From the NCBI RefSeq assembly GCF_038502225.1, contig NW_027196895.1, positions 1 to 64,000 of the forward strand: 64,000 nucleotides of DNA. Reading direction: 5' to 3'. This DNA comes from Cherax quadricarinatus (lineage: Eukaryota > Arthropoda > Malacostraca > Decapoda > Parastacidae). The stretch's first letter is position 1, and the number at the start of each line of letters is the position of its first letter. A program made the translations under genes and the position numbers. Of the stretch, positions 54,009 to 63,390 are shown one piece after another. The notes under the pieces were generated by a model, which saw nothing but the letters and a program-made list of their open reading frames with translations, was not told where the DNA came from and did no database searches.

Positions 54009-54150
54009 CCACGAAAACGGCTGTTTTCAAGGCTGTAGTAACAGCAGTTTGCATAGTTTCTGTTGTCCTCTCCATGCCAGGTGTTGTATCCCATGTTATA
54101 GCCAGCATCGTCGATGCTAGGCTTAGGAACCCGAATATTATGCACCAAGT
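54009..54150 (-). CDS. Ionotropic receptor (IR) exon: TM1 and start of TM1-pore linker
   Basis: This is a minus-strand exon with good splice signals: cctgatcag before the exon and gtaagt after it. It encodes 47 codons plus one base. The peptide begins TWCIIFGFLSLASTMLAITW, a hydrophobic helix of about 18 residues fitting transmembrane segment 1 of ionotropic glutamate receptor relatives. It continues TPGMERTTETMQ and AVTTALKTAVFV toward the pore loop. It starts in phase 0, matching the end of the exon at 62,786-62,944 (…YTLQ), and Trp right after the junction is where TM1 starts in this family. A second donor-like gtaagt about 33 bp further on (near 53,975) could give a longer alternative end. 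Further exons are not visible. These receptors are chemosensory or thermosensory cation channels in arthropods. Confidence 0.72.
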
Positions 54151-54177
54151 CTGATCAGGTAAGAACAGATCAACTAC

Positions 54178-54418
54178 ATTTATAAGAGAATTATTTGCTT
54201 AAATCAATATCTTAAAAGAAATTTTGCATCAAATCAACAATTTGCTGAACAATTTGCAAACAGGTGAAATTATCTTCAAAATTATCTCTACATCCACAGC
54301 AGGATTCGAACCTGCAAACTCTGTATCAGAGCCCACAGTACTTTACCACAGAGCCAGACCCCAGATAATTATGGGTGCCTAGGCGTAACTAGACGATGTT
54401 TCCCCATACCCAGAGGCA
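54178..54418 (-). mobile_element. tRNA-derived SINE, copy 1
   Basis: The minus strand contains tggctctgtggtaaagta (box-A-like), then gcaggttcgaatcctgc, which has a perfect box B and a perfect 5-bp T-arm stem with a 7-base loop. The 3' part is AT-rich (gtggatgtagagataattttg). The acceptor stem does not pair, so this is a SINE head and not a functional tRNA. It lies in the IR intron, directly upstream of the exon. Confidence 0.65.
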
Positions 54419-54469
54419 CCAGGCTTGTTTTCTAAGTTATTTCATCAAATCCTACCACATGAAGTGGAC

Positions 54470-54657
54470 AATGTAGATGATTTTAAATGCTTAACAATTT
54501 ACTAACAGGCGAAATAATTTACAAATATTGTCTCTACATCCACAGCAGGACTCGAACCTGCAAACTCTGTATAAGAGTACACAATAGTTTATCACGGAGC
54601 CAGACCCCCAGACAAGTATGGGCGCCTAGCCGAAGCTGAACAACGTTTCCATATACT
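54470..54657 (-). mobile_element. tRNA-derived SINE, copy 2
   Basis: This is a second copy of the same SINE in the same orientation about 245 bp away. It has tggctccgtgataaacta, then gcaggttcgagtcctgc (perfect box B and T-arm) and gtggatgtagagacaat. Both copies share the preceding segment with ctaggcgcccat / ctaggcacccat. The copies differ at several positions, so the pair is not a very recent duplication. Confidence 0.65.
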
Positions 54658-54663
54658 TCTCTC

Positions 54664-56215
54664 TTTCTCTCTGGTTGTGCCTCTAACATGTTGGTACATG
54701 AAATTTTCCAACACCACCTTCAGCATCTTGAACCTCTACCTCTTTGGTCCCCCGTGTGGCTCCGTATTGTTAAAACTTCCCATGATGAGTGATTTCGTTC
54801 TGTTCATGTAGCCCCTTTTAGCCACTTCAGCAAGTATGTCCACCATCGCTCTGTTGTTTTCATTGTAGTCTTGTCTTGGCCTCCTGCTGTTCAGTGGCAG
54901 ATTGTACATCACTGCTATCATCACTTTTGGAAACCCAGTTAGAAGTGTTTCTACTAGGTAGTCATTCTCTCCTCTGACTAGTCCTCCTATCTCCTCAAAA
55001 CTCCATTGGTTTTTAATGAGCAGTGCAACTCCTCCTCTTCCTCTGTTCCCCCTGTCTTTCTTCAGGATGTGACGTCCAGATGGGAAGACCTCATTTATTA
55101 TCACCCCGTGACCTTTGTCTCTGTGAGTGCTATGATGTCCGAGAATACCTCAGTGATTCTTTACTGTCAATTTCATTTGTAATTCCATCTGTGTTGGTGT
55201 ACCGTACCTTCCACTTCCTTTCTAGAACTGTATTCTGAGTGGTGAGAGGGATAAATGCAGCCTGAGGGTGTAGTAGAAAGTTCTGAATATTATGGTAGGC
55301 TGCTGTTGTGGTGGTTTTAGTGCTGGGAGGTGGGGACTGTGTGTGTGGAGCGTGGCTTGATTCTGGCTATTGTATATAGTTGGTGTGGGTTGGTAGGGGT
55401 TGAGGTGGTGCTGTGGGTAGTTGTGTTTGTTGTTACCTCAGGCCGCATTCCCCTGGCTGTCAGTACTAACCCTGACTCCCCTTCCTACCTCTGGCACCTT
55501 CTTATTCTTTCTGTTGTTCCCATTCATTTTGTGGTCTGTTGAGATCGAGGTATACTCACTGGTATTTTTGGGAACCCTTTAAGTGTGGTTTCCGCTGCAG
55601 GATCTTCTTTCATACCTTTTCTGTCTTCAATGTTGATTTGATTGGGTGGTTCTTTTCCCTGGAGTGCCGCCGAAGTCTCTGAAAATAAGTTAGTTTGGTC
55701 ATGTCATCTCCTGTTACTGCGATGATTCCCTCACTCTCTTTTTTCTCTCCTTTCTTCTTTCGCCATAGGTATTCTCTTCTGCCTCATGAAGGCCATGAAT
55801 AATAAGTGATCTTTCCCTCTTCTCTTCCCATTTTGTTTCCCCCCATAACTCTGAATCCAATTTAGGCATTTCCTTGGTTCGTTTCCTTATCTGCCAGACT
55901 TCCTGGTGGCATGATTTTATTTCCTCAAGAGATTTATTAGCTCTTTCCCCTCCTTCAATTCTTTCATTGCCTGCTGATGTTCCTGCACCCAGCTCCTTGC
56001 TCCTATCAATCCTCGTCTCTATATTTCACTTCAGCACTACCAGCTCCTTGCCTGTGCATCCTCATAACTCCAACTTCTTGTTCCCTGCAGATGTCTTCTC
56101 CAACACTGTTCTGCAAAATTTACTTTTGGTCCTTACTGCAAATGCTTTCTTTTCAGCCCAGCATTCCCTGGTACATTCGCTCCTTTGTCTTCCCATTTTT
56201 TTTTGTGTGTAAGGT
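54664..56215 (-). mobile_element. 5' part of a CR1-like LINE (LINE C): ORF1 plus endonuclease
   Basis: Read right to left, this is a degraded coiled-coil ORF1 region (about 56,200-55,560), with segments such as EEIKSCHQEVWQIRK, WEEKRERSLIIHG and YFQRLRRHSREKNHPIK. It is followed by a Gln/Pro/His/Thr-rich linker (55,530-55,250) and then an endonuclease domain down to about 54,664. From memory this order matches one of the most abundant decapod LINE families. The element is cut off before its RT. Many stops and frameshifts are present. Confidence 0.65.
54736..55240 (-). pseudogene. LINE C endonuclease domain, broken
   Basis: On the minus strand, WKVRYTNTDGITNEID (near 55,220-55,170) and EVFSDIIALTETKVTG (near 55,150-55,105) are the N-terminal boxes, in different frames. 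An open stretch from 55,104 follows, reading NRGRGGVALLIKNQW, VETLLTGFPKVMIAVMYN and LIMGSFNNTEPHGG. The usual GDFN catalytic box is GSFN, so an active-site aspartate is lost. It belongs to the EEP (AP-endonuclease) fold used by LINEs to nick target DNA. Confidence 0.7.
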
Positions 56216-56239
56216 GTTAGTGTGTGTGTGTATAAGGCG

Positions 56240-57694
56240 CTATACTCACTAAGTTGTACTCACCTAGTTGTGGTTACAGGGGTCGAGTCACAGTTCCTGG
56301 CCCCGCCTCTTCACTGGTCGCTACTAGGTCACTCTCCTTGCCCCATGAGCCTTATCATACCTCTCCCTAAAGCTATGTATGGATCCTGCCTCCACTACAT
56401 CACTTTCCAGACTATTCTACTTCCTGACAACTCTGTGACTGAAGAAATACTTTCTAACATCCTTGTGGTTCATCTTAGTCTTCAACTTCCAGTTGCGACC
56501 CCTTGTTGCTGTGTCCCGTCTTTGGAACTTCCTGTCTCTGTCCACCTAGTCGATTCCTCTCAGGATTTTATATGTCGTTATCATATCTCCCTTATCTCTC
56601 CTGTCCTACAGTGTCGGCAGGTCGATTTCCCTTAACCTCTCCTCATAGGACATACTCCTTAGCTCCGAGACTAGTCTCGTTGCAAACCTTTAGTGTGTGT
56701 GTGTGTGTGTGTGTGTTATTATTAACATGTTTGACCAGGTGTGGTTTCCATACTGGTGCTGCATACTCCAATATGGGTCTGACGTACACGGCGTACAGTG
56801 TTGCGAATGACTCCTTATTAAGATGACTGGTTTGCCAGGCGCCCGTATTTGTTCGATGTTTGCCTCAGGCTACGTGTTCCATATGATACTTACCCCAAGA
56901 TCAATTCCTTGAGTGAGTTTTGCAGCCTTTAACCTCTTAGGCTGTACTCTGCGTTCTTCTTTGTCCTTCCCCAATCTATATAACTTTGCACTTGCTGAGA
57001 TTAGGCTCCAGAAGCCATTTGTCAGATCAGGCTTGCAGCCTCTCTTGATCCCCTTGTAGTCTTACCTGGTCCTGTTCTGCTTGTATTCTCCTCATTAGTT
57101 TCACATTGGTTGCAAAACAAGGACACCTCTGACTCTATCCTTTTTGCCTTACCATTCACATGTACAAGAAACAGCACCGGATCTAGGATTGACCCTTGTG
57201 GAAACCCGCTCATCACAGTCGCTCACTCTGACACTTCTTCAGGTACCATCACTCGTTGTTTCTTTCCTGTCAGGTATTCCCTGACCCATTGCAGTACTTT
57301 CCCTCCATTCCTGCCTGCTCCTCTAGTTTTTCAACCAGGCTCTTGTGTGGAACTGTGTCGAAAGCCTTTTTTTAAAGTCCAAGAAGATGCAATATGATCC
57401 TCCATCTCTCTCCTGTCTTACTTCTGTTACCTTGTGATAGACCTTCAATAGGTTAGTGATGCAGGATTTCCCTTTCCTGAAGCTGTGCTGATTGTCATTA
57501 TTAGGCTACTCCATTCTAAGTGTTCCACCACCCTTTTCGTGATAATTTTTACCTTAACTTTGCATACAATACATGTCAGTGATACTGGTCTGTTGCTTAG
57601 TGCAGTCTGTTTGTCTACTTTCTTAAAAATCTGGGCTACAATTACTGTCTTCCACACCTCAGGCAGTTTCCATGTCTCAATAGACTTATTGAAG

Positions 57695-57695
<1 letters not shown>
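56240..57695 (-). mobile_element. 3' part of a LINE C family element: RT remnant and 3' tail
   Basis: On the minus strand from 57,695: ETWKLPEVWKTVIVAQIFKK and SNRPVSLTCIVCKVKVKIIT (RT blocks 1-2), then GSYCIFLDFKK (motif A) with a frameshift in a T run near 57,370. The remnant continues through the motif-C region near 57,115, where FADD has become FATN/FCNQ, and LYAVYVRPILEYAAPVW near 56,760. The 3' end near 56,240 has the 14-bp tail repeat actcac(c/t)(t)agttgt. The catalytic aspartates are lost and several frameshifts are present. The fragment starts exactly at the (TG)n tract at 57,696. Confidence 0.7.
56693..56717. repeat. (GT)n microsatellite inside LINE C
   Basis: A run of about 12 GT dinucleotides interrupts the LINE C RT remnant. 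Confidence 0.95.
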
Positions 57696-57771
<76 letters not shown>

Positions 57772-57772
57772 T
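57696..57772. repeat. (TG)n microsatellite
   Basis: About 38 TG dinucleotides with one ta interruption near 57,764. It lies at the 5' breakpoint of the LINE C RT remnant. Confidence 0.97.
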
Positions 57773-58012
57773 AGGGAGGGAGGGAAAGGGGAAGATGGAG
57801 ACAAAGAGACAGGGAGGGGGAGACAGTGGCAAAGGGAAAGAGAGATGGGAGGGGGACAGAGAGGAGAAAAAGGGGTCAGAGAGTTGGGGACATGGGGAGG
57901 GAGAGAGAGAGAGAGAGAGGCAAAAGGGAAGAGAGAAGTGGGAAAGAGAGAGAGAGAGAGGGGAGTATGGGGAGAGAGATGGGAAGGGGAGAGAGAGGGT
58001 ATGGAAACTTAT
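57773..58012. repeat. Purine-rich (GGGA/GAGA) tract
   Basis: The plus strand is nearly all G and A, with runs of gagaga and gggagg over about 240 bp. Short open frames here are low-complexity artefacts. A similar, shorter tract follows the 3' LTR at 61,084-61,150. This fits an LTR element inserted in a purine-rich region. Confidence 0.85.
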
Positions 58013-58050
58013 TTGGTCCTAAGTTCGACAGGACAGATACATCGTACGAG

Positions 58051-59039
58051 GATCCCAACATGTCGCGGATGGAACGGCTGAGTTGGGTGGTCCTTACATC
58101 CACCCAAAACACACACATACCCCCGGGTTGGCGAAGGTGGTTGGAAGGTACATTTTAATTGATAGATTTACCCTTCAAGGAAGAGGTAGGTAGTTTATAC
58201 TGTTAGTGAACTAATATTAGGACTATTGAGGCAACTGCAGATAATAATAATGTAGACCTATGAACTTAACGTAGGTAGTAATAGGCCGGTAATATAGGCA
58301 TACCTTATGTTATGTTAGCTAGGGAGAACTGGCAGCCCAGGCTTGAACATCCAGGCATGGGGTTTTGAGACCTCAGTACCTTCTTCTTTGTTGAAACTCC
58401 AAACGAGGCACACCGCTGTAACATCAGGGCAGCGCCCCACGTGTCTACATATACTAGGCCCTGGGGAAATCTGGTGGAGGTACCTCGAAGTACCGTAGAT
58501 GACCACCTCCATTAGGCCCATACACTAAGACAAGACCTTCCTTTCTTTCTCAGTATTCTGGCCAGTTTCTGTGGGGAATTTGCGAGTTGAACTGCGGGTC
58601 TTTGTGCAGCTGGACGGCCAATGATCCGTACGTGCTGGCGTCTCCTCGCGGTTAAGCCTTAGAAGCTAGTGTCACTTCCTGCATAGTTGTACTAGGGGAT
58701 ACACACCCCCTTGGAAACAGGAATTTCTGAGGTGCAGGCAGGTCACTAATACTGACTGAATATTGCAGGAATTAAGGCTCCCGGTTGCACGTGGTTCTGA
58801 GGGAAAGTCCAGAAGGGCTAAAGCTTAGGGAGGTTGAAGACCGGGATATATTCTCCAAAACCAAGTAAGTTAGTCCTTCATTCGTGCATGCTGGCTAGAT
58901 TTCTTGCAACATCAGTCATTTATGAAAATCTGTCCTATAAGCCACTTGTGAGGCTGAGGTACCAACCTCAGAGCTCAGTGTCAACAGAGCTGGCTAGGGT
59001 AGACAACTCACATGGAGGCAGTCCAGACAAATTTTCACA
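58051..59039 (+). mobile_element. 5' LTR of an internally deleted LTR retrotransposon
   Basis: This is a direct repeat of about 980 bp whose partner is at 60,108-61,083. Both copies contain tgtcgcgg/tgttgcag near the start (58,061 and 60,118), a shared acccccgggttggcgaagg block and an end in caca, so TG...CA termini are possible. A shared gatcccaaca just before the TG makes the exact left border uncertain. By eye the copies differ at roughly one base in twenty, so the insertion is not recent. Directly after this copy comes tggtccttctaacc (59,042), a plausible tRNA primer-binding site. Confidence 0.7.
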
Positions 59040-59917
59040 AGTGGTCCTTCTAACCATGATGTGGAATAGCTAACATAGCTAGGCCACAGTTAGGAACTAA
59101 AGTTTAACAGAGTTAGGTTAAGTCAACACACCTAGGTCCGGAGACTTACACAGAGGCTAGGCCAAGCTGACTATACAAAAAAGTTATTATTTGCAGTAAT
59201 TCACAAGCAGGCCAGGTAGGCTAGAGAAGCTTGTGAATTTAATTGTTTACAGTGATTACAAGTAAACCAGAGTAGGAGACTTGTGTGTTAATTTCTTACA
59301 GTGGATTTGCAAGGTAGCCACAGTTAGGCTAGGCTTGTGCAATATTTACAACAGTTATAGTAGCTAGGACAGATTTAACCTAGTTATTATTTACAGTGAA
59401 TTCTGAAGCCAGGTTTAGGCTATAGCACACTAGTTAGGTTAGGAATTACTTTATCCAACCATCCACGCTAGACTGAGTAAGCTGGGCACAGTTAGGCCAA
59501 GCTGTTTACACATTATTTATTTACTGTTTCACACGTTGAATTGTTGAATTTATTTGTGCTAAGCAAGTGATTTTTGATCTGTAAAACTGCATTTTTATTG
59601 TGTGATTTTCATTGTCTTTGACTCATTTTAATGTGGGATTTGTGATTCGTACCAGAGACTAGCTTAAGTCCTGTAATTATTGCTGACGTTGTGCAGGAAA
59701 TTGCTAGGTTAAGCTTTCACATTGATGCACATTTCAATTGGGGTTTGAGAGCTAACAGTGTACATTTTGATTCAGAGTAGAGTCAATATAATAAAGGGAG
59801 TCGTTAAGCTTGTTGAGGAGCCTTGAGACTTGTTCATTCTTGCCCAACACCGTGTCGTGCTGTGGGGTGGGCTGAGTAAAGTACAATTAGTGTAGCACTC
59901 CTAATTAAACCTCGACA
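59040..59917 (+). other. Internal 5' leader of the LTR retrotransposon
   Basis: About 880 bp of non-coding sequence lies between the 5' LTR and the gag start, with a candidate primer-binding site at its beginning. It contains repeated ttaggtta/gctaggc-like words but no gene. Confidence 0.55.
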
Positions 59918-60106
59918 ATGGCAGATGAGAATCCAACAGAATCTTGTTCAGTGTTAGCAAAATTAAAACGATCAGTTACTGCATACAAAGGACATCTGAA
60001 CAGAACGTGCAACAGGTGTAAGGCTACTAGTCAATGCAGTAAAGTAGACTGCGATGATTTGCAAGACTGCCTGAAGTGTTTGAGGGAAAAAATGGGAAGC
60101 CTATGA
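59918..60106 (+). pseudogene. gag N-terminal fragment (BEL/Pao-like), truncated
   Basis: The ATG at 59,918 opens 62 codons reading ENPTESCSVLAKLKRSVTAY, KGHLNRTCNRCK and DCDDLQDCLKCLREK before the frame ends at the 3' LTR. The start, with its Lys/Arg-rich first helix followed by an acidic Asp/Leu segment, resembles the start of BEL/Pao-type gag proteins as I remember them. The rest of gag and all of pol are missing. The family call is tentative. Confidence 0.5.
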
Positions 60107-60107
60107 A

Positions 60108-61083
60108 GATCCCAACATGTTGCAGATGGAACGGCTGGGTTGGGTGGCCTTTACAACCACCCAAAACACACACATACCCCCGGGTTGGCGAAGGTGTTGG
60201 AAGGTACATTTTAATTGATAGATTTACCCTTCAAGGAAGAGGTAGGTAGTTTATACTGTTTGTAAACTAATATTAGGACTTTTGAGGCAACTGTAGATAA
60301 TAATAATGTAGACCTAAGACCTTAACGTAGGTAGTAAGGCAGACCTTAGGTTATGCTAGCTAGGGAGAACTGGCAGCCCAAGTCTGAACATCCAGCCATG
60401 GGGTTTTGAGACCTCAGCGCCTTCTTCTTTGTTGAAACTCCGAACGAGGCACACCGCCGTAACATCAGGGCAGCCCCCATGTGTCTACACATACTAGGCC
60501 CTGGGGAAACCTTGGTGGAGGCACCTCAAAGTACCGTAGATGACCTCCTCCGTCAGGCCCATACAGTAAGACAAGACCTCCCTTTCTTTCTCAGTACTCT
60601 GGCCAGTTTCTGGGGGGAATTTGCGAGTGAGTTGAACTGTGGGTCTTTGTGCAGCTGGACGGCCAATGATCCGTACGTGCTGGCGTCTCCTCGTTGTTAA
60701 GCCTTAGAAGCTAGTGTCACTTCCTGCATAGTTGTATTAGGGGATACACACCCCCTGGAAACAGGAATTTCTGAGGTGCAGGCAGGTCACTAATACCGAC
60801 TGAATATTGCAGGAATTAAGGCTCCCGGTTGCACGTGGTTCTGAGGGGAAGTCCAGAGGGGCTAAAGCTTAGGGAGGTTGAAGACCGGGATATATTCTCT
60901 AACACCAAGTAAGTTAGTTCTTCATTCGTGCATGCAGGCTAGATTTCTTGCAACATCAGCCATTTATGGAACTCTGTCCAATAAGCCACTTGTGAGGCTG
61001 AGGTACCAGCCTCAGGGCTCGGTGTCAACAGAGCTTGCCAGAGTAGACAATTCACATGGAGGCAGTCCAGACAAACTTCCACA
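60108..61083 (+). mobile_element. 3' LTR of the internally deleted LTR retrotransposon
   Basis: This is the second copy of the roughly 980-bp direct repeat (see 58,051-59,039), joined straight to the truncated gag frame. It ends ...ttccaca at 61,083, followed by purine-rich sequence. No clear target-site duplication is visible next to the two outer ends. Confidence 0.7.
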
Positions 61084-61740
61084 GAGGGGATTCGAGAGAG
61101 AGAGGGGAGGAGTATGAGGAGGGAGAGTTAGGGGGCGAGGGGGAGAGTGAGGGCAGATTATATGTCTGGGTGTCTGTGTTTATGGGAATTTTCGTTTATG
61201 GCAATATGCATTTGTGGAAATATGTGTGTAGGGGTCTTTGGATGTGGGTTGATGTGCGTGAAAAGTTGTGGGTGAGAGAGTGTGTGTTTGGGTCTGTTTA
61301 GGGTATGTGAGTGTATGTGAGTGTGTGTACACGGTTCGTGTGCTGCTCGTGGTTCTGTGCTCTCCAGGACCTGTCACTGACCCAACAATCTCTTACTATC
61401 ATGTACCTTCTATGCTTATCCTTCTTCCTGTAGGCTCTAGTCTAAGAGACAGCTGTCTGTCCGCCCTCGCTTCTGTTGTAAATTACCAATTACTGCTCGT
61501 TATTAATTATCTATTAGCCTATTCCTGTTCATACTAAGAGAGTGACCATTCACAAAACAGCTGGCGGTACCTGGAACTCACACCTGACTCCCCAAAACTA
61601 CGCATACGTCAGTATACTTGGAACCAACCTGAACATTATTCAACTCCTTGTGATGTCTTGGCATAGTACCTCCACCTCTGTTTCTTCACTGTGTATAATT
61701 TATTCCTATTTACTTTGCTTCTTTCACTCGTCACTCACTA
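61084..61740. other. Purine-rich and GT-rich non-coding stretch
   Basis: The first 70 bp are GA-rich and about 61,150-61,330 is rich in gtgtgt and tatg words. The rest is unremarkable. I see no gene. Open frames here show no recognisable domain. Confidence 0.6.
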
Positions 61741-61756
61741 ATTTCACTTTATTATC

Positions 61757-61908
61757 TTTCTTGGGTGACACACGTGGGAACACAGCCTATACCACACTAG
61801 GCCTACCATCACTGTCTTACTCCACCAATGTTTTTCTTGGGTGACACATGTGGCAACACAGCCTATACCACACTAAGCCTACCGTCACTGTCTTACACCA
61901 CCACTATC
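61757..61908. repeat. 76-bp tandem duplication
   Basis: A segment with ttgggtgacacacgtggg and gcctataccacactaggcct (61,757-61,832) is repeated with a few differences at 61,833-61,908. Confidence 0.9.
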
Positions 61909-62266
61909 ACTTTCAAGGTCACTTATAAAGTTGTGGCTGTCACCACACTTATCAGACTCAGGACAACTTGTAAATCACATTTAATAACCCCTTCAGTACC
62001 TTTGGTTTACCACCACTATACATCAACGATCTTACAAGAAAAAAATACACAATTAACAATTTTCTTTTTATTTTGCAACTGTTTATCGTTTTTATATGTT
62101 CCGTATTTGACATTCACCCGAAATTTAGATTTAGATTTAAATAATAACCACAAAGTTAATATTTCCTCCTCTCAATTTGGTTACATAATATTCATTTTGC
62201 TGTTCAAATTAGTTTTCAAAATATGCAAGAACTGTATTATGACTCTCATTCAATGAATTTGTAATA
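61909..62266. other. AT-rich non-coding stretch in the IR intron
   Basis: No gene or repeat was recognised. The open frame across 61,828-62,256 has no recognisable domain and overlaps the tandem duplication. Confidence 0.5.
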
Positions 62267-62268
62267 TA

Positions 62269-62471
62269 CAGTGGACCCCCGCTTAACGATCACCTCCAAA
62301 TGCGACCAATTATGTAAGTGTATTTATGTAAGTGCGTTTGTACGTGTATGTTTGGGGGTCTGAAATGGACTAATCTACTTCACAATATTCCTTATGGGAA
62401 AAAATTCGGTCAGTACTGGCACCTGAACATACTTCTGGAATGAAAAAAGTTCGTTAACCGGGGGTCCACTG
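62269..62471. mobile_element. pogo/Tigger-like MITE (203 bp)
   Basis: The terminal inverted repeats are 21 bp with one mismatch: cagtggacccccg... at 62,269 and ...cgggggtccactg at 62,471. TA dinucleotides flank both ends (62,267-62,268 and 62,472-62,473), as expected for Tc1/mariner/pogo target sites. There is no transposase frame, so it is a non-autonomous element. It lies about 315 bp beyond the donor end of the IR exon, inside the intron. Confidence 0.88.
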
Positions 62472-62473
62472 TA

Positions 62474-62785
62474 TATTGTACTACAGATTTGTCAAGTTTC
62501 ACTAAAATAACATAGAATTGTGGGGAAGAAAATGTGGGTCAGGTGTTAGTATTTATGTCTGCAGTCATAGGTGGGTTAACCTTGTTGTTACTGAATATTA
62601 TGGTATTTATAGACATACTATTATCCCTCAGCAGCTTAATTAATCGTTTTTGAGTAATGGTAAAGGTAAATTAAGTTTATGGAAGCATTTAAGAATAATA
62701 ATGAAAGGCAGTGAATATTTTAAGCTGTTATACTGAATATTGGCTATTGTTATTAATCATCCAAAAAGTAATATAAGATACAAAC
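62474..62785. other. AT-rich intron sequence next to the IR exon
   Basis: Intron sequence between the MITE and the IR exon. The exon's donor (minus-strand gtttgt) is at 62,780-62,785. Nothing else was recognised. Confidence 0.6.
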
Positions 62786-62944
62786 CTGCAATGTATATAT
62801 CTTCCACAGTAAAAAACTGTCCTCGAGGAGTTTCGGAACCTTAGTTAAAAACTTCAAAGGAATTATCACTGTCCATTCAGAGAAGTCGACGACCTGTGTC
62901 CTCTCAGGCAACATTGACAAGCTTGACACTACCACATCCACCTC
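62786..62944 (-). CDS. Ionotropic receptor (IR) exon: ligand-binding domain (S1 end)
   Basis: This is a minus-strand exon of 159 bp (53 codons, phase 0 at both ends). It is preceded by tatttgtatttgcttcag, a pyrimidine-rich acceptor, and followed by CAG/gtttgt. The peptide contains EVDVVVSSLSML, then PERTQVVDFSEW. This is the glutamate-binding-domain block of the iGluR/IR family: a V/A-D-hydrophobic stretch, then T/P-x-R-x-x-V-V-D-F-S. The exon ends LLWKIYTLQ, just where the S1 half gives way to TM1, which the next exon supplies. The position equivalent to the agonist-binding threonine is Pro, so glutamate binding is unlikely and a divergent IR is favoured over a synaptic iGluR. Upstream exons lie beyond the window. 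Confidence 0.82.
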
Positions 62945-63068
62945 CTGAAGCAAATACAAATAATGTTTATCCTTTTATTCGATACATCCTATAAATATCA
63001 CATTATTACATGCTTGTCTATGAGAAACTTTGTTATGTTCACCTACATAACAAAATAAAACACATTTA

Positions 63069-63370
63069 CAGTGGAACCTCGGTTTTCGTCATTAATTAGT
63101 TCCAGAAAGTGTGATGAAAAGCGAATTCAACAAAAACTGAAGCAATATTCCTCATTAGAAATAATGTAAATCAAGTTAATCCGTTCCAGACACCCAAAAG
63201 TATTAACAAAAAATACATTTTATAGAGAATAACTATAGTATTAAATGCAGAAAACAATGAGAAATAAATATAAAGGACTAATGAAGTGGATAAATGAACA
63301 TTTAACATCGCTTTTACCATCACTGAAGACTCTTGTTGGTATATGGAAGATGGCGAGGAAAGGGAAGGGA
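63069..63370. mobile_element. One-ended mariner/Tigger-like element fragment
   Basis: It begins with TA then cagtggaacctcggttttcg (63,069), a typical terminal repeat of mariner/pogo-type elements. An AT-rich body follows, including ccgttccagacacccaaaag. The matching right-hand terminal repeat is not found, so the element is truncated. The right border is approximate. Confidence 0.6.
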
Positions 63371-63390
63371 GTTTAGTTTAATTTGTATCT

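Noticed and set aside
53858..54154. 98-codon plus-strand frame
   Set aside because: It is the antisense shadow of the IR exon at 54,009-54,150, which has splice sites and family fit on the minus strand.
53736..54612. Functional tRNA genes
   Set aside because: Box A and B and a good T-arm are present, but acceptor and anticodon stems do not pair and the copies carry SINE-like bodies.
55330..56826. Plus-strand Cys/Pro/Leu-rich frames
   Set aside because: They are antisense to LINE C, whose minus-strand coding remnants explain the sequence.
57485..58158. Plus-strand frames across the TG and GA tracts
   Set aside because: Their length comes from low-complexity sequence (Cys-Val and Arg-Glu-Gly runs). 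The real signal here is minus-strand RT remnant plus microsatellite.
58000..61160. Target-site duplication around the LTR element
   Set aside because: I compared the bases outside both LTR ends and found no convincing short direct repeat.
61268..62256. Frames of 89-142 codons in the IR intron
   Set aside because: No recognisable domain. They span a tandem duplication and AT-rich sequence, so they are chance open frames.
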